Shown here: piece by piece, positions 1 to 6,331 of the stretch
Layout: the number at the start of each line of letters is the position of its first letter
How positions within the stretch are numbered: the stretch's first letter is position 1
Source of the DNA: an uncultured Collinsella sp.
GTDB lineage: Bacteria > Actinomycetota > Coriobacteriia > Coriobacteriales > Coriobacteriaceae
Direction of reading: 5' to 3'
Assembly (NCBI GenBank): GCA_900765185.1
Contig: CAAFQT010000048.1
Coordinates: 1-12,606, forward strand
DNA length: 12,606 nucleotides
Program-made: the position numbers and the translations under genes
The notes under the pieces: generated by a model
Told to the model about the DNA's origin: nothing
The model's database searches: none
The model's input: the letters and a program-made list of their open reading frames with translations, nothing else

Positions 1-90
1 GCGACCCTTGAGAGACCGCGGAGACAAGGCCCCGGGGGGCGGTGGGAATGGGGTTCTTTTGGGGGGAAACCCCCCCCGATCCCCCCGCCG
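1..90. other. Damaged-looking window edge in the HD gene
   Basis: This stretch is packed with G and C homopolymers (six G, seven or more C, six C in close succession). All three forward frames resemble different pieces of one protein. Frame 2 near the edge reads RDRG and then NGVLLGG, while frame 3 reads VGMGFFWGE. Both fit the glycine-rich segment that normally precedes the recognisable HD-family part starting near position 90. The simplest reading is several base-count errors at a contig end. A true frameshifted gene is the alternative. The bases cannot decide between them. Confidence 0.5.
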
Positions 91-587
91 TAACGAGCAT
101 CCGCGACTTTATCGATGACCCGGCAGAAGATGAGCTCATCCGAGCGAGCATTGCCTATCACAGCGATTTCCGTCTACCCGCGCAGCTCGACGAGCGCACG
201 CGGAGCTTCTGCGATATCGTGCGCGATGGCGACAAGATCGACATTATGCGCACCATCGCCGACAGCACTGTCGACACTATCCTCAAGGTGGACGAGAAGA
301 CGTTTCTCGGCAGCCGTTTCTCGTCGCCGACACTTGCCGCCTTTGACGAGCACCGCTGCGTCGCACGCGATGAGCGCGATGAGCCCGCCGACTTCTTGGT
401 GGGGCTTATCTGCTTTATGTTTGAGCTCGTCTATCCAGCAAGCCGCGCGCTGGCGCGCGAACAGGGCGATATCCACCGCCTGCTCGACGCGCCCTTTGGC
501 ATTACGCGGCCCTTTACCGACCCCGCCACGCAGGCAACTTGGAGCCGCCTAAAGGACGAGATGCGCGACTGGCTGGCGCGCGCCTAG
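42..587 (+). CDS. HD-domain phosphohydrolase, C-terminal part (5' end incomplete)
   Basis: About 165 residues from position ~90 onward are clean coding sequence. The family hallmark is the RDGDKIDIMR segment (about residues 61-70), the second metal-binding Asp region of HD-superfamily metal-dependent phosphohydrolases. It is preceded by an AYH...LP stretch, with a FMFELVYPASRAL helix later. The N-terminal His-Asp pair that gives the family its name is not present. It should lie upstream of the window or in the corrupted first bases. The GTG at 42 is only the first possible start after an in-frame stop at 9-11 and is probably not the real start. Substrate is unknown; the family usually cleaves nucleotides or other phosphoesters in the cytoplasm. 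Its TAG (585-587) overlaps the TAG of the convergent etfA gene in a shared CTAG. Family assignment is fairly sure, the start is not. Confidence 0.7.
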   Translation: MGMGFFWGETPPDPPAVTSIRDFIDDPAEDELIRASIAYHSDFRLPAQLDERTRSFCDIVRDGDKIDIMRTIADSTVDTILKVDEKTFLGSRFSSPTLAAFDEHRCVARDERDEPADFLVGLICFMFELVYPASRALAREQGDIHRLLDAPFGITRPFTDPATQATWSRLKDEMRDWLARA

Positions 588-1789
588 CGCTCAAGCTGGG
601 CCAGCAGCTCCTCGACGACCTCGACGGCATCCCCAACAACCTTGTACTGGGCAGCACCGAAAATGGGGGCATCCGGGTCCTCGTTGATGGCGATGATGCA
701 CTCCGCCCCACCGATGCCGGCAAGATGTTGGATGGCGCCCGAAACACCGATACTCACGAGAAGCCTGGGCGAAACCGATACGCCCGTCTGGCCAATCTGG
801 TGGCGATACTCCAGCCAACCCGCCTCCACGACGGGACGCGTGCAACCAAGCTCGGCACCCAGAGCCTCGGCGAGCCTTCGCATCAACGGCAGGTTTTTCT
901 TGGAACCAATGCCGCGACCCACCACGACCAGGCGCTCGGCATTGGCGATCGAGGGCTGCTGTCCCCACTCCTCGGCGGGAATCGAGATCTCGACACGAGC
1001 CTTAGCATCATCCGCAAGCGATATCTGGGTGATCGTGCCAGAGCGGCCGTAGTCGAAGTCGGGAGCCTTAAAGATACCGGGGCGCACCGTTGCCATCTGC
1101 GGACGGTGGTTGGGGCAAATGATGGTGGCCATCAGGTTGCCGCCGAACGCCGGACGCGTCTGTTGCAGCAGTCCCGTCTCTGTATCCATCGAAAGTACGG
1201 TGCAGTCAGCCGTAAGGCCCGTCTGCAAACGCACGGCAACGCCGGGTGCCAGTTCGCGACCAAAAGCGGTCGCACCGTATAGGATGGCCTCGGGTTTGCG
1301 TTCGGCTACCAAATCGCAGATCAAGCGGGCGTAGACCTCCGCATCGTTTTGGCGCAGGCGCTCGTCGCGACAGGCCAGGACTTCGTCGGCGCCCGCGCAA
1401 ACCAGATGCTCCAGGTCCCCGAGCGAGCCCTCGGGGCTCATGCCGACCAGTGCCACCAGACGGCAGCCGCGAGCATCGGCAAGCTCGCGCCCCTTGCCCA
1501 TAAGCTCATAGGCAACGGGAGTCACCGTATCGTACTCGTCGGTCTGCACGAAGACCCAAATGTCTCGATATGCATCAAGGTCCACCGCACCAGCGGCCTC
1601 GTCACACTCGATCGAGATAGCGTTGACAGGGCAGGCGTCGACGCACCCACCGCATAGGATACAGCCGTCGGTTACGCGGGCGCATCGGTTGGGACGCTCG
1701 CCCTCCACCACAATGCCGCCCGAGGCGCAGGCGCGAACGCAGCGACCGCAGCCGATACAGGCTTCGCTATCGATAATCAGTCCGCTCAT
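584..1789 (-). CDS. etfA: Electron transfer flavoprotein alpha subunit with N-terminal 2x[4Fe-4S] ferredoxin domain
   Basis: 401 residues. Residues 1-60 form a ferredoxin with two cysteine clusters: C11, C14, C17, C21 and C43, C46, C49, C53 (the second followed by Pro54). Residues ~75-260 are the Etf alpha/beta Rossmann-like domain. Residues ~280-401 are the FAD domain, with GRGIGSKKN, GQTG, the signature GVSGAIQH (348-355) and AINEDPDAPIF (367-377). Etf alpha carries FAD and exchanges electrons with its dehydrogenase. The added ferredoxin, seen in LctC of Acetobacterium woodii lactate dehydrogenase, offers a route for low-potential electrons. ATG at 1789 is chosen because GAGGGG lies about 9 bases upstream; the etfB stop abuts it with no gap, so translation is probably coupled. 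It is the last gene of the operon and ends tail-to-tail with the HD gene. Confidence 0.95.
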   Translation of the reverse strand: MSGLIIDSEACIGCGRCVRACASGGIVVEGERPNRCARVTDGCILCGGCVDACPVNAISIECDEAAGAVDLDAYRDIWVFVQTDEYDTVTPVAYELMGKGRELADARGCRLVALVGMSPEGSLGDLEHLVCAGADEVLACRDERLRQNDAEVYARLICDLVAERKPEAILYGATAFGRELAPGVAVRLQTGLTADCTVLSMDTETGLLQQTRPAFGGNLMATIICPNHRPQMATVRPGIFKAPDFDYGRSGTITQISLADDAKARVEISIPAEEWGQQPSIANAERLVVVGRGIGSKKNLPLMRRLAEALGAELGCTRPVVEAGWLEYRHQIGQTGVSVSPRLLVSIGVSGAIQHLAGIGGAECIIAINEDPDAPIFGAAQYKVVGDAVEVVEELLAQLER

Positions 1790-2605
1790 CTATGCCATCC
1801 CCTCGATGATCTTGGCAAGTTTTGCCGCCTGCTCGGACGCCGTTCCGTCAACGGCCTCGCACGTTTGGTCACGGTCGGGCACAAACGAGCGCACGACCTG
1901 TGTCGGCGACCCGGCAAGACCGCAACGCGCGGGGTCGGCGTTCACGTCGGCGGCACTGACCACGCGCACGTCCGCCTCCTCCGCCGCGCGGATACCGGCA
2001 ATACTCGGCATACGCAACTGGCCAATCTCCTTGGCAGTCGTCATCGCGCACGGCATCTCAAGGTACACCGTCTCCTCGCCGGCATCGCATCCGTGAACGA
2101 GCGCCAGCGAGCCACAGGTCGTAAAGCCCGCGCTCTGCACGCAGCTCACGTCGGTCACGCAGGGAATATCAAAGGCACCGGCAAGCTCGGGACCAATCTG
2201 GGCCGTATCGCCATCCACCGCCATCTTGCCGCAGATGAGCAGGTCGAAGTCCTCGTCGAGCGCCTCGATGCCGCACTTGAGGGCATAGGTGGTTGCCAGG
2301 GTATCGGCACCTGCAAAGGCGCGATCGGTCAGCAGCAGCGCGTCGTCGGCGCCTCGGGCGATGCAGTCGCGCAGCAGCGACTCGGTCGCGGGGATGCCCA
2401 TCGACACCACCGTCACGCGCACATCCATGCCAAAGCCGATAAAGTCGTCCTTCAGCGCCAGCGCGCATTCCAAAGCGCTCGCGTCAAAGGGATTAATGAC
2501 CGCCTGTTTGCCATCGCGCACGATGGTATTGGTCTTGGGGTCCATCTTGACCTCGGTGCTTCCCGGCACGGCCTTGACGCACACCACCATATGGAAATCG
2601 CTCAT
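1790..2605 (-). CDS. etfB: Electron transfer flavoprotein beta subunit
   Basis: 271 residues from the ATG at 2605. The N terminus MVVCVKAVPG, followed by DPKTNTIVRDG and INPFDASALE, is the standard EtfB opening. DGDTAQIGP (about residues 131-139) is the conserved nucleotide-binding loop. In confurcating Etf complexes the beta subunit holds the FAD that splits or merges electrons and contacts NAD(H); that role is known for the family and inferred here. A GTG at 2611 would give a 4-base overlap with the upstream dehydrogenase stop. However, the purine tract AAAGGGGG sits about 9 bases before the ATG at 2605 and only 3 before the GTG, so the ATG is preferred. It is transcribed between the dehydrogenase and etfA, and its stop touches the etfA start. 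Confidence 0.95.
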   Translation of the reverse strand: MSDFHMVVCVKAVPGSTEVKMDPKTNTIVRDGKQAVINPFDASALECALALKDDFIGFGMDVRVTVVSMGIPATESLLRDCIARGADDALLLTDRAFAGADTLATTYALKCGIEALDEDFDLLICGKMAVDGDTAQIGPELAGAFDIPCVTDVSCVQSAGFTTCGSLALVHGCDAGEETVYLEMPCAMTTAKEIGQLRMPSIAGIRAAEEADVRVVSAADVNADPARCGLAGSPTQVVRSFVPDRDQTCEAVDGTASEQAAKLAKIIEGMA

Positions 2606-2607
2606 CT

Positions 2608-4209
2608 TCACGCGCCCCCTTTCTGGACGAGCTCATCCAAGAGCTTCTCCGAAAACAGGTTACCGCGGCCCAGCTGCCCGGCAGGATCGAGCTGGAGCTT
2701 AAGCCGTGCCGACTCGACCATGGCCTCGTGACCGTACATCGTCTCCAAGAAGCCCGCCTTGATCTTGCCGACACCGTGTTCGGCGGAGACGGCGCCGCCC
2801 ATGACCGTGACCTCGGAAGCCCACCGGGCAAAGAGTTCTCCGCCGCGGCGGTATTCCTGCGCATCGCGCGGCAGAATGTTCACATGCAGATGGTTGTTAC
2901 CGATGTGCCCCCAGGCGGCAGATTCAAGCCCACTTTCGGCCAACGTGCGGCGATAAAGGGCGATGACATCGGCCAAGCGTGCATTGGGCACCGACATGTC
3001 CGAGCCCAGTTTGGTGATGGCGGGATCCGTGCGGCGACGCTCGTCGATGAGCATGTTGACGCTCTCGGGCACCGCATGGCGGAAGAACCGCTGGCATTCG
3101 CGATCGACCTCGGTGCGCGCAACCCAGGTCGCGTCGTCGCGGCCACCCGCAAGCTCCAGTACCCACCCCAAGTGATACAGCTCCTCAGTCGCCTGAACTT
3201 CGTCGTCGCAGTCGAGCTCCACGTAGACACAGACCTTGGCCTCTTTGTCGAGCGCCGGCAGCGAGGCAAACGCCGTCGACTGCTCGCGCTGGCGACGTAG
3301 AATATCCAGGGCGCCAGCGTCGAAGTACTCGATGGCAGCCGCATGGGACAGGACGGGACGCACGGAATCGGTGAAGGACACGGCCTTGTCTTCGCTGTCA
3401 AAGAAACAGCTCACGCCCCAAACGACCGCAGGCGCCGCCTGCAGGGCAATCTCGAGCTCGGTGATGACGCCGATTGTGCCACACGCACCGATAAACAATT
3501 CGATGGCATCCATATCGTCAGCAACGAAATAGCCCGAAGCATTTTTGGTCTTGGGCATGGTGTAGTCGGGAAGGTCAAGCTCGAGTGCACGGCCCACTGC
3601 CGTCACGAGCGACAGGCGGCGGCCCTGGGCAAAAGCCTCGCCGCGCTGAAGCTCAAGCAAATCGCCATCAGCCAGCGCGACGTGGAGTCCCGTGATATGC
3701 GGGCGCATGGGGCCGTAGGCGTAGCTGCGGGCACCGGAGGCGTTACATGCCGCCATGCCGCCCAGACAGGCAGACGCCTCGGTGGGATCGGTGGGAAAGA
3801 ACTGCTCGGGGGCCTCTTGAAACTCATCGTAGGCCTTAAGCGATGCCTGGTCCCAACCAGCGGTCGGCAGCACCTTCTTGCTCAGCTGCTTGCGCAGCTC
3901 CGAGAGCACAACGCCCGGCTCCACGCGCAGCAAAAATTGGCCTTGTTCATCGCGGCGAAGGCCCAAGTAGCGATTCATACGGGAAGTATTGAGGATATGC
4001 CCGCCGTGGGGCACGGCACCGGCGGCAAGGCCGGTTCGGGCGCCCTGAACCGTTACCGGGACACGCTCGGCATGGAGCTTTTCCAAAATGGCACGGACCT
4101 CGTCTTCCGTTGTCGGAAACGAGATGCTCGATGCTTCGCCCGATGCGCGAGATTCATCGCGGCCATACTCTTCGAACTCGTCGGTGAAGGGTTTGATGGT
4201 TACAGACAC
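2608..4209 (-). CDS. FAD-binding oxidoreductase, probable lactate dehydrogenase of an Etf-linked complex (GlcD/LctD type)
   Basis: 533 residues. The N-terminal FAD_binding_4 (PCMH-type) domain has the pyrophosphate loop GARTGLAAG (56-64), a PTDPTEAS...GGMAACNASGARSYAYG stretch (~139-166) and a GACGTIGVITE segment. The C-terminal FAD-oxidase domain has GHIGNNHLH (434-442) and SAEHGVGK (475-482), the usual His-rich catalytic region of D-lactate/glycolate oxidases. Co-transcription with etfB and ferredoxin-etfA points to lactate as substrate, with electrons passed to Etf and finally NAD at the expense of reduced ferredoxin. Glycolate or another 2-hydroxyacid is the alternative. Start is GTG at 4209, with AAAGGGGGAG five bases upstream. 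Unlike A. woodii, where the dehydrogenase gene follows the etf genes, it is first in the operon. No lactate permease or racemase is in the window. Confidence 0.88.
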   Translation of the reverse strand: MSVTIKPFTDEFEEYGRDESRASGEASSISFPTTEDEVRAILEKLHAERVPVTVQGARTGLAAGAVPHGGHILNTSRMNRYLGLRRDEQGQFLLRVEPGVVLSELRKQLSKKVLPTAGWDQASLKAYDEFQEAPEQFFPTDPTEASACLGGMAACNASGARSYAYGPMRPHITGLHVALADGDLLELQRGEAFAQGRRLSLVTAVGRALELDLPDYTMPKTKNASGYFVADDMDAIELFIGACGTIGVITELEIALQAAPAVVWGVSCFFDSEDKAVSFTDSVRPVLSHAAAIEYFDAGALDILRRQREQSTAFASLPALDKEAKVCVYVELDCDDEVQATEELYHLGWVLELAGGRDDATWVARTEVDRECQRFFRHAVPESVNMLIDERRRTDPAITKLGSDMSVPNARLADVIALYRRTLAESGLESAAWGHIGNNHLHVNILPRDAQEYRRGGELFARWASEVTVMGGAVSAEHGVGKIKAGFLETMYGHEAMVESARLKLQLDPAGQLGRGNLFSEKLLDELVQKGGA

Positions 4210-4429
4210 GCGAACTCCCCCTTTAGCTAACTACAGTGTTTGCAGGGAGATGCTACCGCATCGTTTCGTCGACGTGTTCGAGACCGTCTCCATAATTGGC
4301 GATTTTTACGTTCGTGCAATTCGGCGAGCGGCTGGATTTCCTCGGCAGACGATGCTTTTAACACATATGGCCCCGCCGTCACTGACCGCGCGATTGCCGC
4401 TCGAAAAAAGTTGGAGTATTTTTTGCCGC

Positions 4430-4459
4430 CTTTTACCTGCGGAGACGCCAATCCGTCAA
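4430..4459 (-). promoter_or_regulatory. Candidate sigma-70-type promoter for the dehydrogenase-etfB-etfA operon
   Basis: On the minus strand TTGACG (4459-4454) is followed after 18 bases by TAAAAG (4435-4430). The -35 matches consensus at five of six bases; the -10 is weaker. The -35 lies inside the most promoter-proximal copy of the direct-repeat array, so a protein bound there would be expected to affect initiation. Predicted from sequence only. Confidence 0.3.
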
Positions 4460-4483
4460 GCATTTGGTCAGCAATTGGTCAAG
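4449..4483. repeat. Three tandem direct repeats, operator-like
   Basis: Three 12-base copies lie at 11-12 base spacing: CAATCCGTCAAG (4449-4460), CATTTGGTCAGC (4461-4472) and CAATTGGTCAAG (4472-4483). The shared core is CA-(A/T)-T-N-N-GTCA. Copies about one helical turn apart are typical of binding sites for a regulator that stacks on one DNA face. The last copy overlaps the candidate -35 of the dehydrogenase operon. No matching regulator gene is in the window. Confidence 0.45.
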
Positions 4484-4555
4484 TAACGGCTGATACGGTC
4501 GGCATCGACAGCCAAAACCGACAGAAGTTTTGGCCCCAGAAGCAGGGAGGTTCCC

Positions 4556-4852
4556 ATGGCATATTACTGGCCCCAGTACGGCATCGCCATCGAAGTCGAC
4601 GACGATCCCCATCTCCTGCCTTTCGACGAAGAGGCATTCCCCGATACGACGGTCTACCACGTTACCACCGATGTGATCTGCGACCCCGAGTCGTTCTCGG
4701 CGCTCGCCCACCGCATCGCGCATATCCACGACATCGAGCTCCCTCCCGACTTCGACGAGCTTGTCTACTCACGCCGCCTGATGCTTCACATGCTCTTTGG
4801 AGCGAACCCGTCCACCTTTGCGCGCATCTATACCGCCAAGGATGCCGCATGA
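4556..4852 (+). CDS. Small protein of unknown function, possible nuclease-fold fragment
   Basis: 98 residues, no signal peptide or membrane segment, acidic. ATG at 4556 has AGGGAGG five bases upstream, a strong ribosome site. The N-terminal segment PQYGIAIEVDDDPH, followed by FPDTTVYHVTTDVICDPESFSALAHRIA, faintly recalls the IExDxxxH strand of Vsr/DUF559-type endonuclease folds and the strand-helix after it. The protein is too short for a full domain and lacks an obvious second catalytic Lys. The resemblance is my own reading of motif shape and could be chance. Its stop overlaps the start of the next gene in ATGA, so the two are translationally coupled, which is odd for a nuclease next to surface proteins. 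Confidence 0.75.
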   Translation: MAYYWPQYGIAIEVDDDPHLLPFDEEAFPDTTVYHVTTDVICDPESFSALAHRIAHIHDIELPPDFDELVYSRRLMLHMLFGANPSTFARIYTAKDAA

Positions 4853-5358
4853 GCGCGAAGAAGCCACCCCACTTTGCAGGCCTGGGTCGTCGCAAGAAGC
4901 TCATCGTTGCCTGCTTGGCCATCGTCTGTGCCCTTGTCGCCGTAGGACTATACGCTTGGCAGTCGCAGCCCGTACCCGAGGCGGGCGCTTCGGTTACGAC
5001 GGCCGAGGGCAAAACGCGTCAGGAAATCCAAGATGAGCTCGACGCCATAGTCCGCGACAACATGATGACGATTTCGGTCGCACCGGTCGCTCAGCTGCAG
5101 GAGGACGGCAAGCTGCGCGTCAACGTGCAAAACGTCCAAGACAATAAATTTCCCCAGCGATTCCGCGTCATCCAAAACGACGAGACCATGTACGAATCCG
5201 GTGTGGTCGAGACCGGCAAGACAATCGAGACGTGCCCCGCCGGCGACATCAAAGAAGGCGAGGCGTACATCGAGATCCAGGCACTCGATGCCAAGACCCT
5301 CGACAGCCACGGCAATCCGACACGTGTCAAGGTGCGGGTTGAGCAAACCGAGAACTAG
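4849..5358 (+). CDS. Membrane-anchored extracellular protein of unknown function
   Basis: 169 residues. A short basic N terminus (KK...GRRKK) precedes one hydrophobic segment (about residues 17-36, LIVACLAIVCALVAVGLYAW). The remaining ~130 residues are predicted outside, with type II (N-in) topology. The outer part begins with TTAEGKTRQEIQDELDAIVRDNMM, a short helical stalk pattern, then a beta-strand-rich domain with VNVQNVQDN, FRVIQNDETMYESGVV and AYIEIQALDA, resembling small Ig-like surface modules. There is no sortase motif. The start is the ATG at 4849, overlapping the previous stop as ATGA with AAGGA 6 bases upstream. A much longer open frame extends upstream in the same phase but has no start signals. 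It belongs with the following secreted proteins by strand and spacing. Confidence 0.8.
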   Translation: MSAKKPPHFAGLGRRKKLIVACLAIVCALVAVGLYAWQSQPVPEAGASVTTAEGKTRQEIQDELDAIVRDNMMTISVAPVAQLQEDGKLRVNVQNVQDNKFPQRFRVIQNDETMYESGVVETGKTIETCPAGDIKEGEAYIEIQALDAKTLDSHGNPTRVKVRVEQTEN

Positions 5359-5411
5359 CTTTTCCGGTCGACGCGACACCGCACGCAATTCACCAGCATT
5401 CGTCCAATCAT

Positions 5412-5428
5412 CGCGGGGACGGCCCGCG
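5412..5428 (+). other. Intercistronic GC hairpin upstream of the secreted protein gene
   Basis: CGCGGG (5412-5417) and CCCGCG (5423-5428) form a perfect 6-bp stem with a 5-base loop. There is no T-run after it, so it is unlikely to terminate. It ends 8 bases before the AAAGGA ribosome site of the gene at 5449. It could protect or mark a processed 5' end so that the secreted protein is made in excess of the upstream membrane protein. That role is inference. Confidence 0.3.
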
Positions 5429-5448
5429 GCGAATAGAAAGGAACGACC

Positions 5449-6048
5449 ATGGACATCACCAGGAACATGAACGGAGCCAGAGCGCTCGTCGTGGGCGCAG
5501 GGCTCGCGCTCGCGCTCGCAATGGGCGCCGTCCCGACGCCAGCTATGGCAGCCGGGCGCGTTGGAACCACGAAAGTAATGGTCAGGACCGAGATCGACAA
5601 CGTTGAGTTCAAAGTTCCGACGGTTATTCCCTTCGTCGCCAAGGCCGACGGCACGCTTCAGGGCCCCTCAGAAGACGCGACCACCATCGACAATCATTCG
5701 GCCTACGGCATCCATGTCACCAACATGAAGATCGACGCCATGAACACCTGGACCATTGCCGCCGACGCCAAGGCCGGAACCGCACAGAACTCCATCGACT
5801 TTAAGGTCGGCCCCGACGGCGCACTCCAAAACGCCAGCGCCGCAATGCAGGGAACGGGCCTCGATCTTTCCAAGAACGCAGCCTTCGACATGGGCTACCA
5901 GGGCATTGCCGGCGGCACGGACAAAATTAAGCTCAAGACAAGCGGAAACGTCGCCCGCGTCACGCGCGACATCTTCCGCGTAACCGGCGAAGGCGATCAG
6001 GTTGCAACGATCACCTGGACGGTCGAGCCCGGTGCGCACACGGCATAA
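5449..6048 (+). CDS. Secreted beta-rich surface protein of unknown family
   Basis: 199 residues. A Sec signal peptide covers residues 1-34: basic start, long Ala/Gly/Leu core, predicted cleavage after PAMA. The mature part starts with KVMVRTEIDNVEFKVPTVIPF, then ADGTLQGPS, TIDNHSAYGIHVTNMKI and a Trp-containing strand, and ends in ATITWTVEPG. This pattern (P-x-x-I-P-F, D-G-T, P-S, I-x-N-x-S then alternating strands) looks like a compact beta sandwich, like those of secreted matrix or WxL-style proteins. It lacks a sortase motif and a second membrane segment, so it is probably released or held by partners. Start ATG 5449 has AAAGGA 6 bases upstream. The C-terminal domain of the 6332-7762 product looks related. 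Camelysin/TasA-like is an alternative I could not confirm. Confidence 0.82.
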   Translation: MDITRNMNGARALVVGAGLALALAMGAVPTPAMAAGRVGTTKVMVRTEIDNVEFKVPTVIPFVAKADGTLQGPSEDATTIDNHSAYGIHVTNMKIDAMNTWTIAADAKAGTAQNSIDFKVGPDGALQNASAAMQGTGLDLSKNAAFDMGYQGIAGGTDKIKLKTSGNVARVTRDIFRVTGEGDQVATITWTVEPGAHTA

Positions 6049-6313
6049 GGCCGTCGCCCTGGCCGCCGCCGTCAGCATCCTAGCGTTTGGGCCAGCCATG
6101 GCCTTTGCCCAGCAAGAACAGGCGCAGGCCGCCACGCAAGTGACGGTCGACCTCTCGGAGCTCGACCGCGGCGACCGCGAGGAACCGTTGGCGCAGACAG
6201 GCGACAGACGATGGCTCTTGGCAGCAGGCGCCACAGCAGCAGGCGCGGGAACCGCCGGCCTCGGTCTGCACATCAAACGCAGCCAGAAACAAAACACGGA
6301 CAGGCCGCACTAA
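6032..6313 (+). CDS. Tiny sortase substrate with LAQTG cell-wall sorting signal
   Basis: 93 residues from the GTG at 6032. Signal peptide residues 1-26: RTRHK, hydrophobic core, cleavage after AFA. The sorting signal is LAQTG at 53-57, then a hydrophobic stretch (61-79) and a basic tail HIKRSQK. Between cleavage and sorting motif only about 30 residues remain, acidic and Gln-rich. LAxTG rather than LPxTG is the type recognised by class E sortases of high-GC Gram-positives. The gene overlaps the preceding stop by 17 bases, suggesting coupled translation; its own ribosome site is weak. A TTG at 6002 would lengthen the n-region to give a less usual signal peptide. It may serve as a wall-linked adaptor or anchor for a neighbouring secreted protein. 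No sortase gene is in the window. Confidence 0.75.
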   Translation: MRTRHKAVALAAAVSILAFGPAMAFAQQEQAQAATQVTVDLSELDRGDREEPLAQTGDRRWLLAAGATAAGAGTAGLGLHIKRSQKQNTDRPH

Positions 6314-6331
6314 ATTAGCTAAGGAGACCCC

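Larger units (their letters stand above)
4210..4555. other. Divergent intergenic region between the dehydrogenase operon and the surface-protein cluster
   Basis: 346 bases without a convincing gene. It is more AT-rich than its flanks and holds the start signals for both directions: a purine-rich ribosome site for the minus-strand dehydrogenase near 4210-4226 and AGGGAGG at 4544-4550 for the plus-strand gene. Three operator-like direct repeats lie at 4449-4483. If the minus promoter is near 4430-4459, the dehydrogenase mRNA has a leader of about 200 bases. I see no clear terminator-antiterminator pair or known riboswitch core in it. Short open frames exist in both strands but lack ribosome sites. 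Confidence 0.6.

Noticed and set aside
1865..2731. 288-residue plus-strand open frame opposite etfB
   Set aside because: His/Arg-rich composition typical of the antisense of a GC-rich gene; etfB on the other strand has full family signatures.
3343..4230. 295-residue plus-strand open frame opposite the dehydrogenase
   Set aside because: Antisense shadow; the dehydrogenase frame has FAD and catalytic motifs throughout.
4227..4463. 78-residue minus-strand open frame directly upstream of the dehydrogenase gene, with a protein-like stretch AEEIQPLAELHERKNRQ
   Set aside because: No ribosome site before its ATG, an Arg-rich tail, and third codon positions unlike the neighbouring genes; more likely leader sequence, though a regulatory peptide cannot be excluded.
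4449..4483. Possible CRISPR-like repeats
   Set aside because: Repeats are 12 bases, imperfect and directly adjacent without spacers; operator-like instead.
4240..4848. Long upstream extension of the frame of the membrane protein at 4849
   Set aside because: It runs through the intergenic region and antiparallel to none of the signals: no ribosome site, low-quality composition, and the ATG at 4849 is coupled to the preceding stop and gives a clean N-terminal membrane anchor.
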